DNA of 64,000 bases from Arthrobacter sp. DWC3 (lineage in GTDB: Bacteria > Actinomycetota > Actinomycetes > Actinomycetales > Micrococcaceae): contig NZ_PJIP01000010.1 of assembly GCF_002929375.1 (NCBI RefSeq), forward strand, positions 1-64,000, read 5' to 3'. The notes under the pieces were generated by a model that was not told the DNA's origin, did not search any database, and was given only the letters and a program-made list of their open reading frames with translations. The number at the start of each line of letters is the position of its first letter. The first letter of the stretch is position 1. Below are positions 45,441 to 54,603 of the stretch, one piece after another. The position numbers were made by a program, and so were the translations under genes.

Positions 45441-46373
45441 ATGAACGGCTCCGCCGGAACGATCGGGCTCACAGTGGTCCTGATCGCCCTCATCATCTTC
45501 GTCCTGGTCGTCCTCGTGAAATCCGTGCGGATCATCCCGCAGGCCCGCGCGGGCGTGGTCGAGCGGCTCGGCAAGTACCAGCGGACGCTGAACCCGGGGC
45601 TGACGATCCTCATCCCGTTCGTCGACCGGCTGCTGCCGCTGCTCGACCTCCGCGAGCAGGTGGTCTCCTTCCCGCCCCAGCCCGTCATCACCGAGGACAA
45701 CCTCGTGGTGTCCATCGACACGGTGATCTACTTCCAGGTCACCGATCCCCGGGCGGCCACCTACGAGATCGCGAACTACATCCAGGCCGTGGAGCAGCTG
45801 ACCACGACCACCCTGAGGAACGTGGTCGGTGGCCTCAACCTCGAGGAGGCCCTCACCTCCCGCGACCAGATCAACGGCCAGCTGCGCGGCGTCCTCGACG
45901 AGGCCACGGGCCGCTGGGGCATCCGGGTGGGACGCGTGGAACTCAAGGCGATCGACCCGCCCCTGTCCATCCAGGACTCCATGGAGAAGCAGATGCGCGC
46001 CGATCGCGATCGCCGCGCGGCGATCCTCACGGCCGAGGGCACCAAGCAATCGCAGATCCTCACGGCGGAGGGCCAGCGCCAGGCGGCGATCCTGGCCGCG
46101 GAGGGCGACGCCAAGGCCGCGATCCTGCGCGCCGACGGCGAGGCGCAGGCCATCCACAAGGTGTTCGACGCCATCCACAAGGGCAACCCCACGCAGAAGC
46201 TGCTCGCCTACCAGTACCTGCAGACCCTCCCCAAGCTCGCCGACGGCTCGGCGAACAAGCTCTGGATCATCCCGAGCGAGGTCGGCGAGGCCCTCAAGGG
46301 CATCGGCAACGTCCTCGGCACCACCACCCCGGACTCCCCCTCGGACGGACCGGAGATGGTCAACCACTCCTGA
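45441..46373 (+). CDS. SPFH/Band 7-family membrane protein (stomatin-like)
   Basis: 310 residues. An N-terminal membrane helix (about 8-26) is followed by the Band 7 domain (VRIIPQARAGVVERLGKYQRTL, NLVVSIDTVIYFQVTDPRAATYEI) and a long C-terminal coiled coil rich in Ala/Glu/Lys repeats (ILTAEGTKQSQILTAEGQRQAA and similar). It partners with NfeD; a stomatin-specific NfeD peptidase may be involved elsewhere. AAAGGGG precedes the ATG at 7 bases. Confidence 0.95.
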   Translation: MNGSAGTIGLTVVLIALIIFVLVVLVKSVRIIPQARAGVVERLGKYQRTLNPGLTILIPFVDRLLPLLDLREQVVSFPPQPVITEDNLVVSIDTVIYFQVTDPRAATYEIANYIQAVEQLTTTTLRNVVGGLNLEEALTSRDQINGQLRGVLDEATGRWGIRVGRVELKAIDPPLSIQDSMEKQMRADRDRRAAILTAEGTKQSQILTAEGQRQAAILAAEGDAKAAILRADGEAQAIHKVFDAIHKGNPTQKLLAYQYLQTLPKLADGSANKLWIIPSEVGEALKGIGNVLGTTTPDSPSDGPEMVNHS

Positions 46374-46403
46374 AGCACCCGGGAACCACTCCTGCAGGGC
46401 CAC

Positions 46404-46433
46404 GACGGCCGCCACCCCCGGGTGGCGGCCGTC
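46404..46433 (+). terminator. Terminator hairpin after the SPFH gene
   Basis: A perfect 14-bp stem GACGGCCGCCACCC / GGGTGGCGGCCGTC (46404-46417 and 46420-46433) with a two-base loop ends the nfeD-SPFH transcript. No U tract follows. Confidence 0.8.
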
Positions 46434-46480
46434 GCCGTCCCCGGACCCTGCCGCGCCGGGCGCCTCACCGGACGGCGCTG

Positions 46481-46486
46481 TATACT
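46481..46486 (+). promoter_or_regulatory. -10 box of rbpA
   Basis: TATACT, an excellent -10 hexamer, lies 178 bases upstream of the rbpA ATG. The -35 region is not clear. The long leader (about 170 bases) may carry regulation. Confidence 0.6.
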
Positions 46487-46664
46487 TAGGTGTTTACCCC
46501 TCCGCCCGCGGGAACATCCCTGCGGCGGACGGTGTTATACGGACAGCTTCCCTTCCGCCCCTTCGGCGGGAGAGGTACCGGGGGAATCGGCGGCATGGCC
46601 CGCCCGGACCTCCGGTGAACAGCAGCGGCAACGGCCTACGGGCCATGGGAATGAGGAGATCATC

Positions 46665-47012
46665 ATGAGCGATCGCAGCCTGCGCGGCATGCGCCTCGGA
46701 GCGCAGTCGATGGAGACGGAATCCGGCGTCGAGCCCGCTCCCCGGCAGCGGGTCGAGTACCGGTGCGAGGACGGCGAGCGGGTCTTCGTCACCTTCTCGT
46801 CCGAAGCGGAGATCCCTGCGACCTGGGTCTCCAAGACCGGCAAGGAAGCACTCCTCGTCGACGGGGAGAAGCCCGACACCTCGAACGACAAGCCCGTCCG
46901 CACGCACTGGGACATGCTGCTCGAGCGCCGCTCCGTCGAGGAACTCGAGCAGATCCTCCAGGACCGCCTGACGATCCTGCGCGAGCGTCGCGGAGAGCGC
47001 CGCTCCGCCTGA
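46665..47012 (+). CDS. rbpA: RNA polymerase-binding protein RbpA
   Basis: 115 residues. MSDRSLRGMRLGAQSMETE is the conserved RbpA core start and the C-terminal sigma-interaction domain HWDMLLERRSVEELEQILQ is intact. RbpA binds group I/II sigma factor and RNA polymerase to stabilise the open complex and influence rifampicin tolerance. In mycobacterial and streptomycete RbpA the core binds zinc or has a Cys-x-x-Cys pattern; here only one Cys (EYRCEDGERV) remains and the later cysteines are absent (PATWVSKTGKEA), so it is a non-zinc variant. GAGGAG lies 7 bases before ATG. Confidence 0.95.
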   Translation: MSDRSLRGMRLGAQSMETESGVEPAPRQRVEYRCEDGERVFVTFSSEAEIPATWVSKTGKEALLVDGEKPDTSNDKPVRTHWDMLLERRSVEELEQILQDRLTILRERRGERRSA

Positions 47013-47038
47013 CCTGCCGGCACACCCCCTGCACCACT

Positions 47039-47074
47039 GACGAAGGCACCCGCCACACGGCGGGTGCCTTCGTC
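47039..47074. terminator. Bidirectional terminator between rbpA and ppm
   Basis: A perfect 16-bp stem, GACGAAGGCACCCGCC paired with GGCGGGTGCCTTCGTC, has a 4-base ACAC loop. It serves both convergent genes. Confidence 0.9.
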
Positions 47075-47103
47075 GTCGGTGCTGCTGCCGGTTCCTGCGG
47101 CTG

Positions 47104-47829
47104 CTAGCCGCGACCGGTGAGTTTGTCCCAGCGGGCGCCCAGACCCCAACGCGTGACGTTCGCGATGGCCTCGAACACGATGTTCCCGCTCATCTTCGAC
47201 GCGCCGAGCTCGCGCTCCACGAAGGTGATGGGCACCTCCACGATGGTCAGGCCCAGCCGGGCGACGCGGAACGTCATGTCCACCTGGAAGCCGTAGCCCA
47301 CCGACGCCACGGCGGACAGGTCCAGGGCCTCGAGGGTGGAGCGGCGGAACGCCCTGAATCCGGCGGTGATGTCACGGACCGGCAGGCCCAGCATGAGGCG
47401 CGAGTAGGTGCTGCCGGCGCGGGAGAGGAGCTTGCGGTGCACGGGCCAGTTCACCACGCTGCCGCCGGGCACCCAGCGGCTGCCGATCACCAGGTCCGCC
47501 CGGTCCACCGCGTCCAGCAGGCCCTGCAGCTGCTCGGGCCTGTGACTGCCGTCCGCGTCCATCTCCACGAGCACGTCGTAGTCGCGGGCCAGTGCCCAGC
47601 GGAAGCCTGCGATGTACGCGGCGCCCAGGCCCTCCTTGCCGGTACGGTGCAGCACGTGCACCTGATCGTCGGCGGCCGCGGCGCGGTCGGCGAGCTCACC
47701 GGTCCCGTCGGGGCTGTTGTCGTCGACGATCAGGACGTCGGAGACCGGCACGGCCGCGCGCAGGCGGGCCAGGGTGAGCGGCAGCGACTCGATCTCGTTG
47801 TAGGTGGGGATGATCGTGACGACTCGCAC
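47104..47829 (-). CDS. Polyprenol-phosphate mannosyltransferase (GT2 family)
   Basis: 241 residues, GT-A fold. The nucleotide-sugar site [15 protein letters not shown], the acceptor motif [12 protein letters not shown]-like [10 protein letters not shown] and the segment [16 protein letters not shown] match DPM1/Ppm1 enzymes, which transfer mannose from GDP-mannose to polyprenyl phosphate for lipoglycan and O-glycan assembly. The C-terminal membrane helices of DPM1 are absent, as in the split actinobacterial form. It starts with GTG; AAAGG is about 10 bases upstream. Confidence 0.9.
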   Translation of the reverse strand: MRVVTIIPTYNEIESLPLTLARLRAAVPVSDVLIVDDNSPDGTGELADRAAAADDQVHVLHRTGKEGLGAAYIAGFRWALARDYDVLVEMDADGSHRPEQLQGLLDAVDRADLVIGSRWVPGGSVVNWPVHRKLLSRAGSTYSRLMLGLPVRDITAGFRAFRRSTLEALDLSAVASVGYGFQVDMTFRVARLGLTIVEVPITFVERELGASKMSGNIVFEAIANVTRWGLGARWDKLTGRG

Positions 47830-47980
47830 GCAGCTGGGGCCTTTCCATCAGGGGTGCGCATCGCGCAGGGACCGCCCCGCACGCAGCGGAGCCAGTGTGC
47901 AAGTATAGGCGACCGATCGCCCGTGTCATGGGAGGCCCACGCCGACCCCGACCGGACCGCACGCGGAGGACGCACGGGCG

Positions 47981-48054
47981 GGCAGATCCACGTGTCTTCG
48001 TACCGGCGCCGGCATGGATGGCGGCGCCGTTTTCTACTGACACGTGGACCTGCC
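47981..48054. repeat. Large inverted repeat with nested palindromes
   Basis: GGCAGATCCACGTGTC (47981-47996) and GACACGTGGACCTGCC (48039-48054) are inverted repeats with one mismatch. Between them two copies of the palindrome CGGCGCCG (48004-48011, 48022-48029) form an inner stem. The whole 74-base unit could fold as a cruciform, terminator or MITE-like element. It lies in the 468-base gap 47830-48297 upstream of ppm; I see no gene in that gap. Confidence 0.75.
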
Positions 48055-48297
48055 CTTGAGTGCCAGCTCCGCCTAGAGGGGCAACACGCGCCGTTCAGAA
48101 GGCCGATGCATTGCGCTCAGGAGACCAGCCAGGTTCCCTCCCATGGAAGGTCGTCCAACCCGTAACGCAAAAGCTTACGTGCTGTGGAGTGAGAGTCAAC
48201 AGCCGCCTGGCCTGCGACGATGTACTCCGCCGCAGGTCAGGACGGCGTGGGAACCCCCGTGGGACGTCCGTTCCGGGGCCTCCTCGCGCCTGCGTCG

Positions 48298-49935
48298 CTA
48301 GCCTGCGGCAAAGCCCTCGGCGGCGTAGAGGCGCCGCCCGTCGTGCACGGTCTCGAGGCAGAGCGGGGCGTTCTCGGTGTCCAGGGCGGGCAGCAGCGGC
48401 GTCCCGGCCCGCGGATCGGTACTCCAGGACTGCACCCGGTTGTCCGGGGTCTGCACCATGAGTTCGTCGACCTCCCACACCGCGAAGGACGCCGGGGTCC
48501 CGGGCGCCAGCTGTCCCATCATGGGGCTGCGGCCCGAGAGCCGCCAGCTCGCCCGGGTGTGGGCGATGAACGCGGCCCGCGCGGAGATGGTCTCTGCCGG
48601 GCTGCTGTGCTGCAGGCACGCGCGCACCGAGGCCCAGGGGTCGAGGGGCGTCACAGGGCTGTCGGAGCCGAGCGCCACGAGGACGCCCGCGGAGAGCAGG
48701 GACGCGAAGCGGTTCATCCCGGCGCTGCGCTCCCCGAGCCGCTGCCCGTAGAGGCCGTCCTCCACGCCCCACAGGGCGTCGAACGCCGGCTGCCCGCTCA
48801 CTGCGACGCCGTAGTGCACCAGTGCCGCGATGGCGGCGTCGTCGGCGAGCTCGACGTGTTCGAGGCGGTGGCGCGCCCGGCGGACCTCTTCGACGCCGAG
48901 CTCCCGGGCCGCCAGCTCGAGGCCCTGCAGGACGACGTCGAGCCCGGCGTCCCCGATGACGTGGAAGCCGGCCTGCACGGTCTCGGCGGTGGTGGCGAGC
49001 AGGTGGGCCGTGACGGCGTCGACGTCGAGGTAGAGCGTGCCGCGGTTGCCGGGGTCGTCGCTGTACGGCTCGCGGAGGGCGGCCGTGCGCGAGCCGATGG
49101 AGCCGTCCACGTTGAGGTCCCCGGCGAGGCCCGCGAGGCGGCCCCCGAAGCCCTGCATCAGCTCGCGGACCTCCTCGCGCGAGGACGTCAGCTGCGCCCA
49201 GTACGGGATGACCTCGGGCAGGGGCAGGTCGTGGCCCGGACCGTCGAGGGACAGCAGCGTCTCGAGATCCTCGCGCGGGGCGATGTGCGGCGCGGCCATC
49301 TCGGTGACCCCGACGTACCCCCGGCCGGCGGCGTGGAGCAGTGCGGCGCGCTGGTACGTGCCGCGCTGCTCCGGCGTGAGGCTGCGCGTGGCCTGCCGGG
49401 AGGCTTCGTGGGCAGCCCGGACCACGAACCCGTCGTCCCACCCGTCGAGGGCTGCGAGGCCGAGGCCCGCGGCGAGGGTGCCGGACACCACGGCGGAGTG
49501 GATGTCGGCCCGCACGAGGTACACGAGGGCTCCGCCGCCGGCGCGGTCGAGCTCCGCGGCCGTCGGTACGCGCTTCTCCGGCCACCCGGACTCGTCCCAG
49601 CCGAAGCCGAGGATGGTCGGGGACCCGGCCGCGGCCGCGGCGGACACCGCGTCGAGCAGCTCCGCGAGCGAACGGCACCCCGTGAGGTCGATCGACCCGA
49701 GGGCGATGCCCGTCTCCGTGGTGTGCGTGTGTGCGTCCACGAAGCCGGGCGTGACCAGCGCGCCGTCGAGGTCGACGCTCCGCACGTCCGGCCCCTCGAG
49801 GTTCGCGGCGGCGTGTTCGGTGCCCACCCACGCGATCGTGCCGCCGTCCACCAGCATGGCGGTGGCGAACGGATCGGCGGGGCTGTAGACGGAGCCGTTG
49901 CGGTACAGGACGGGGGCAGGGCGGGGGCTGGGCAT
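48298..49935 (-). CDS. Amidohydrolase family protein (YtcJ-like)
   Basis: 545 residues. VTPGFVDAHTHTTETGIALG supplies the HxH metal ligands of the amidohydrolase superfamily; further ligands lie in ADIHSAVVSG and RHRLEHVELAD, and the last Asp in LGSDSPVTPLDP. The composite beta-domain at both ends (VDGGTIAWVGTEHAA, ASFAVWEVDELMVQ) matches YtcJ-type amidohydrolases, whose substrates are mostly unknown. ATG 49935 is chosen by homology. A GTG at 49989 overlapping the HelY stop by 8 bases would add 18 residues. Same strand as helY and likely cotranscribed. Confidence 0.88.
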   Translation of the reverse strand: MPSPRPAPVLYRNGSVYSPADPFATAMLVDGGTIAWVGTEHAAANLEGPDVRSVDLDGALVTPGFVDAHTHTTETGIALGSIDLTGCRSLAELLDAVSAAAAAGSPTILGFGWDESGWPEKRVPTAAELDRAGGGALVYLVRADIHSAVVSGTLAAGLGLAALDGWDDGFVVRAAHEASRQATRSLTPEQRGTYQRAALLHAAGRGYVGVTEMAAPHIAPREDLETLLSLDGPGHDLPLPEVIPYWAQLTSSREEVRELMQGFGGRLAGLAGDLNVDGSIGSRTAALREPYSDDPGNRGTLYLDVDAVTAHLLATTAETVQAGFHVIGDAGLDVVLQGLELAARELGVEEVRRARHRLEHVELADDAAIAALVHYGVAVSGQPAFDALWGVEDGLYGQRLGERSAGMNRFASLLSAGVLVALGSDSPVTPLDPWASVRACLQHSSPAETISARAAFIAHTRASWRLSGRSPMMGQLAPGTPASFAVWEVDELMVQTPDNRVQSWSTDPRAGTPLLPALDTENAPLCLETVHDGRRLYAAEGFAAG

Positions 49936-49981
49936 GGGGGTGCTGGGCGGCTTTCTGTGGTCGTCGGGTCCCGGGAGGGGA

Positions 49982-52804
49982 CTACTCACTGATGTTCGAG
50001 TATGCCACCACGCCCCGGCGCACCAGCCTGATGGCCCGCACGCACGTCTGCTGCAGGGTGCCCGGCAGGTCCGGCACCTTGGCCACCTGGTCGAGGAGGT
50101 CGATGACCTGCTTCGACCAGCGCACGAAGTCGCCGGCCGCGAGTTCGGTACCGCTCAGGGCGGCCTGCAGGGACCGGCCCTGCGCCCATTTGAACATCGG
50201 CCAGACGAGGGACAGTTCCGGCTCGCTGGTGACGGGGAGCCGGTGCTGCTCCTCGACGTCGTTGAGCTGGGACCACTGGCGGATGATCGTCTCGACGGAG
50301 CCCTCGAGCGCGACGCTCGGCATGACCGGCCGTACCCCCCGCTCCTCACGCTTCGCCTGGTACACGAGCACCGTGGTGAGGGCGGCGAGTTCGGCGGCGT
50401 CGAGGTCGCTGAACGCGCCCTCCTCGATGCACAGCGCGATCAGGAGGTCCTTCTCGCCGTAGATGCGGCGGAGCTTCTGGCCCGCCGCGCTGACGGACAC
50501 GCCGTCATCGGTGTACTCGAGGTACCCGTAGTGGCCGAGGACCTCGGAGACGCGGTCGAAGGTCTTCGCGATCGTGTTGGTGCGGCCGCGGATCTGGCCC
50601 GCGAGGTTGTCGGTCTCCCGGCGCAGCTTCCACCACCGCTCGGCCCAGCGGGCGTGCTGCTCCCGCTCGCTGCACCCATGGCAGGGGTGCGCGCGGAGGC
50701 GGCGGCGGAGGTCCGTGATGGCGCGTTCCTCCGCGGCGGCGGACGCGGAGTGTTCGGCCGACACCCGGTCGGCGCCCCGGCGAGGCGGCCGCTTCTCCTC
50801 GAGGGCGTTGCGCAGGGAGGAGGTCAGGTCGCGGCGGTCCTTCGGGCTGCGCGCGCTGAAGTGCTTCGGGATCCGGACGCGCGAGAGCACCTCCACGGGC
50901 CCGTCGAGGTCCTGCACCCCGACGCGGCGGATCTGCGTCTCGAGGGTGAGCACCGTGGGCCGCGGTTCCCGGGACGTATCGCTGTCGAGGACCACGGCGT
51001 AGCCCTGGCTCCGCCCGCCGGGGACGTCGATCACGTCGCCGGGACGGAGGGCCTCCAGCGAGGTCTCGGCGGCGGACCGCAGGGTCCGGGAGCGGTCCCG
51101 CGACGCCCGCGACTCGAGGTCGGTGAGCTCGCGCCGGAGGTTCGCGTACTCGCGGAAGTCCCCCAGGTGGCAGGTCATGGACTTCTCGTAGCCCTTGAGC
51201 GATTCCTCGCGGCTGCGGACCTGCTTCGCGAGCCCGACGACGGAGCGGTCGGCCTGGAACTGGGCGAAGGACGTCTCGAGGATCTCGCGTGAGCGCTCCT
51301 GCCCGAACTGCGCCATGAGGTTGATGCTCATGTTGTACGTGGGCCGGAAGCTCGAGTTCAGCGGGTAGGTGCGCCGCGAGGCGAGGCCCGCGACGGCACC
51401 CGGATCCGTGCCCGGCTGCCACAGGACGACGGCGTGGCCCTCGACGTCGATGCCCCGGCGGCCGGCGCGGCCGGTGAGCTGCGTGTACTCCCCCGCCGTC
51501 ACGTCCACGTGGGCCTCGCCGTTGAACTTGTCCAGCTTCTCCAGCACGACGGTCCGGGCCGGCATGTTGACTCCGAGCGCGAGCGTCTCGGTGGCGAACA
51601 CCGCCTTCACCAGCCCTGCGGCGAACAGGCGCTCCACGATCTCCTTGAACGTGGGCAGCATGCCGGCATGGTGGGCCGTGAAGCCGCGGATGAGGCCCTC
51701 GCGCCAGGTCCAGAACCCGAGGATCTCGAGGTCGTCACGCGGGATGTCCAGCGTGGCCTGGTCGATCGTCTCGCTGATCTCGTCGCGTTCGTCCTCCGTG
51801 GTCAGCCAGAGCCCGGCGTGCAGGCACTGGGTCACAGCGGCCTCGCACCCTGCGCGGGAGAAGATGAACGTGATGGCGGGCAGCAGGTCCGCGCGGTCCA
51901 GGGCGCTGATCACCTGGGGCCGGGTGGCGCGGCGTACCGCGCTCACCTGGGGAGGGCCGCCGCGGCCGTTGCGTTGCCGTCCGCGCCGTCCGCCGCCTCC
52001 CCAATTCGCGCGCTGGTTCAGCCGGATCTCGTTGCTCGCCAGTTCCAGCAGTTCGGGGTTCACGTCGTACTGGTCCCGTGCGCCGGCCCCCGCCCCGGCG
52101 GGTGCCGCCTCGTCGAAGGCGATGTCGCCGGCGAACAGGTCGATGAGGTTCTGCCCCACCATCACGTGCTGCCACAGCGGGACCGGGCGGTGCTCGGACA
52201 CGACCACGTCCGTGTCGCCGCGGACGGTGTCCAGCCAGGCGCCGAACTCCTCCGCGTTGGACACCGTGGCGCTGAGGGACACCAGCTTGACCTCGGTGGG
52301 CAGGTGGATGATCACTTCCTCCCAGACCGCTCCGCGGAACCGGTCGGCGAGGTAGTGCACCTCGTCCATCACCACGTAGCCGAGGTTGTCGAGGGCGTCC
52401 GAGTTCGCGTACAGCATGTTCCGCAGCACCTCGGTGGTCATCACGATCACGTCGGCGTCGCCGTTGATGCTCGTGTCACCCGTGAGCAGCCCCACGCGGT
52501 CGGCGCCGTGCACCGCCGCCAGTTCGGAGTACTTCTGGTTGCTGAGGGCCTTGATGGGCGTGGTGTAGAAGGCCTTGAGGCCCTGCTGCAGCGCCATGAA
52601 GACGGCGAACTCGCCCACCACGGTCTTGCCGGCGCCGGTCGGCGCCGCGACGAGTACTCCCCGGCCCGCCTCGAGCGCCGTGCACGCCTCCTGCTGGAAC
52701 GGATCGAGCTCGAAGCCGAGCGTCTGCGCGAACTGGAACAGCTGGGTCCGTGAGCGCTCGGTCCGGGCCTTTGCAGCGGCGTATCTCTCCGCGGGGGTGG
52801 TCAT
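49982..52804 (-). CDS. helY: HelY-type DEAD/DEAH-box superfamily 2 helicase
   Basis: 940 residues. The helicase core has Walker A APTGAGKT, the DEVH motif (VMDEVHYLAD), SLSATVSNAEEFG (motif III) and the QLTGRAGRRG motif VI. The C-terminal region contains the DSHCT domain typical of Mtr4/Ski2-like helicases (LYTTVLVYQAKREE-like and the helical end). Actinobacterial HelY lies next to tatAC and pafBC in the same order as here. TAGGGT lies 6 bases before the ATG, so the mRNA is probably leaderless. Confidence 0.93.
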   Translation of the reverse strand: MTTPAERYAAAKARTERSRTQLFQFAQTLGFELDPFQQEACTALEAGRGVLVAAPTGAGKTVVGEFAVFMALQQGLKAFYTTPIKALSNQKYSELAAVHGADRVGLLTGDTSINGDADVIVMTTEVLRNMLYANSDALDNLGYVVMDEVHYLADRFRGAVWEEVIIHLPTEVKLVSLSATVSNAEEFGAWLDTVRGDTDVVVSEHRPVPLWQHVMVGQNLIDLFAGDIAFDEAAPAGAGAGARDQYDVNPELLELASNEIRLNQRANWGGGGRRGRQRNGRGGPPQVSAVRRATRPQVISALDRADLLPAITFIFSRAGCEAAVTQCLHAGLWLTTEDERDEISETIDQATLDIPRDDLEILGFWTWREGLIRGFTAHHAGMLPTFKEIVERLFAAGLVKAVFATETLALGVNMPARTVVLEKLDKFNGEAHVDVTAGEYTQLTGRAGRRGIDVEGHAVVLWQPGTDPGAVAGLASRRTYPLNSSFRPTYNMSINLMAQFGQERSREILETSFAQFQADRSVVGLAKQVRSREESLKGYEKSMTCHLGDFREYANLRRELTDLESRASRDRSRTLRSAAETSLEALRPGDVIDVPGGRSQGYAVVLDSDTSREPRPTVLTLETQIRRVGVQDLDGPVEVLSRVRIPKHFSARSPKDRRDLTSSLRNALEEKRPPRRGADRVSAEHSASAAAEERAITDLRRRLRAHPCHGCSEREQHARWAERWWKLRRETDNLAGQIRGRTNTIAKTFDRVSEVLGHYGYLEYTDDGVSVSAAGQKLRRIYGEKDLLIALCIEEGAFSDLDAAELAALTTVLVYQAKREERGVRPVMPSVALEGSVETIIRQWSQLNDVEEQHRLPVTSEPELSLVWPMFKWAQGRSLQAALSGTELAAGDFVRWSKQVIDLLDQVAKVPDLPGTLQQTCVRAIRLVRRGVVAYSNISE

Positions 52805-52963
52805 CTTTCCACCCTAGACGGTCGACCCGGGCCGGGCACGCCGAGCCTGCCGACACCGCCCGGGCACCCGTGGTGCTTGCGGGAGGGCCCGGAGCGTGTC
52901 CTGCGGACGGTCACCGGCCGGTCGCGATACCCCGCTGCGTCGCCGGGAGCAGCACAGGGTCGC

Positions 52964-53803
52964 CTAGAGGGCGTCGAGGGGGGACGCGGTGTCGGCGGTG
53001 GCCTCGACGGCGGCCTCGCGGGCGGCGGTGCGCCGGGCGCGACGCTTGTCGTTGAGCAGGCACAGCCCGATGGCGACGAAGAACAGCAGCAGCAGCGGCA
53101 CCGCGAGGTAGAACATGCTCAGTGCGTCCCCGCCCGGCGCGGCCATCGCGGCGAACAGGCACACCAGGAACACGGTGATCCGCCACGCCTTCAGGATCTG
53201 CCGGCCGGAGACCAGCCCCACCATGTTCAGGCCCACCAGCACCACGGGCAGCAGGAACGCGATGCCGAACGCGAGCATGAGCCGCAGCACGAACGTGAAG
53301 TACACGGAGACGCTGATGTAGTTGGAGAAGTCCTCCGGCGTGAACTCGGTGAGCACCCGTACCGCGTTCGGCAGGATCAGCCACGCCAGGGTGATGCCGC
53401 CGAGGAACAGGGGGAACGCGACGGCGATGAACGCCAGCGCGATCCGGCGCTCCTTGGTCTTCAGGCCGGGCGTGATGAACGCCCACAGCTGGTACAGCCA
53501 CACCGGGCTGGAGAGCACCAGGCCCAGGAACACGGAGACCTGGATGAGCAGGTCGAACGGTGAGGCGGCGCTATCGAAGTTCAGCGACGCCGTCCGGCCG
53601 TCCTGCTCGTTGATCGCGATGATCGGCGCGGCCAGGGCGCGCAGCACCGGCTCGTAGACGAAGAACCCTGCGACCGTCCCGAGGATGACCGCGATCGCGG
53701 ACTTGAACAGGCGGTTGCGTGCCTCCCGCAGGTGCTCCTTGAGGGCCATGCGCCCTTCGGGGTTGGCCTTCCTGCCGCGCGGGCGGGCCTTGGATGGTGA
53801 CAC
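52964..53803 (-). CDS. tatC: Sec-independent protein translocase TatC
   Basis: 279 residues. MALKEHLREARNRLFKS near residue 20 (the conserved L-x-E-L-R-x-R-L type start), PVWLYQLWAFITPGLKTKE in the first periplasmic loop with the conserved Glu, and six membrane helices are present. The N-terminal GRKANPEGRM extension and C-terminal acidic tail are typical for actinobacteria. It starts with GTG, 14 bases after the tatA stop, and forms the twin-arginine translocase with TatA. Confidence 0.96.
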   Translation of the reverse strand: MSPSKARPRGRKANPEGRMALKEHLREARNRLFKSAIAVILGTVAGFFVYEPVLRALAAPIIAINEQDGRTASLNFDSAASPFDLLIQVSVFLGLVLSSPVWLYQLWAFITPGLKTKERRIALAFIAVAFPLFLGGITLAWLILPNAVRVLTEFTPEDFSNYISVSVYFTFVLRLMLAFGIAFLLPVVLVGLNMVGLVSGRQILKAWRITVFLVCLFAAMAAPGGDALSMFYLAVPLLLLFFVAIGLCLLNDKRRARRTAAREAAVEATADTASPLDAL

Positions 53804-53817
53804 CGGGACGTCCCGGC

Positions 53818-54207
53818 CTACTGGCTGGTGGAGGGAGAACTGCCGTGCTGCGAGGGGCCCGCCTGGGTGCCGTCGGCGCGGCCGTCCTTGGGGTAGGGCG
53901 CCTGCTGGCCCGGCTGCCCGTACGGCCCGGACGGGGCGGGCTGTCCCGGGTGCTGCACGGGCGTCTGGTAGGTGGGCGCGTAGGTCTGCGCGTTGGTATG
54001 AGGCGCGGGGTTGTTCACCACGCGGCCCTCGACGGGATCGTTCCCCGCCTCGGGGGTGTTGTTCTCGTCCTTCATCTGCTTCACCTCGGACTTGAAGATC
54101 CGCAGCGACTGACCCACGCTGCGCGCCAGGCCCGGCAGCTTCGGTGCGCCGAACAGGACGATCGCAAGAACGATGATGATGACGATGTGCCAGCCTTCGA
54201 GCCTCAT
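53818..54207 (-). CDS. tatA: Twin-arginine translocase subunit TatA
   Basis: 129 residues. The N-terminal membrane helix WHIVIIIVLAIVLFGAPKLP and the amphipathic helix LARSVGQSLRIFKSEVKQMK are diagnostic, followed by a Pro/Gln/Gly-rich tail. ATG 54207 has AGGA 7 bases upstream; the in-frame TTG at 54213 is less likely. Cotranscribed with tatC. Confidence 0.95.
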   Translation of the reverse strand: MRLEGWHIVIIIVLAIVLFGAPKLPGLARSVGQSLRIFKSEVKQMKDENNTPEAGNDPVEGRVVNNPAPHTNAQTYAPTYQTPVQHPGQPAPSGPYGQPGQQAPYPKDGRADGTQAGPSQHGSSPSTSQ

Positions 54208-54243
54208 GCCCAATTCCTCTCGTTGATCCCCCTCCAGTTTAGG

Positions 54244-54594
54244 TCACAGGTGGGGCATGTCCTGCAGGAGTTGCGGCTGCCCGCGGCGGGCACGCCGGAC
54301 GATCCGCCGGCTGCGCCGGTCGTCGGCGCGGCGGAGCCGGGCGGTTTCGCGGGCGGCGCGTACGTCCTCGGGCCGGGAGAACACGGCGGGCACCGGGATA
54401 CCCGGCACTCCGGCCGAGCGCGGGGCGGCGTCGTCGTCGGAGGGCGGGTTCACCTCGAGGCGGTCCATCGCTTCCCCGAATTCACCGAGAGTTCGCATTC
54501 CGCGACGGAACACGCGGAACCCGACGACGGCCAGGAAGATCGCACCGACCGCCACCAGTGCCACCCAGAGCACGATCCACATCCACCAGAGCAT
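54244..54594 (-). CDS. Hypothetical single-pass membrane protein
   Basis: 116 residues: one long hydrophobic segment (residues about 3-28), then a charged cytoplasmic tail ending in a very basic stretch (RRADDRRSRRIVRRARRG). It stands between pafBC and tatA, a position conserved in Arthrobacter-type genomes as far as I recall. TAGACT, which includes the pafBC stop codon, lies 6 bases before the ATG, so its mRNA may be leaderless. Function unknown. Confidence 0.75.
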   Translation of the reverse strand: MLWWMWIVLWVALVAVGAIFLAVVGFRVFRRGMRTLGEFGEAMDRLEVNPPSDDDAAPRSAGVPGIPVPAVFSRPEDVRAARETARLRRADDRRSRRIVRRARRGQPQLLQDMPHL

Positions 54595-54603
54595 GGGACC
54601 AGT

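Noticed and set aside
41733-46415. A 1560-residue minus-strand frame running through the RlmA-type and SPFH genes
   Set aside because: The part above 43775 is antisense of genes with strong motifs; only the S9 peptidase portion is real.
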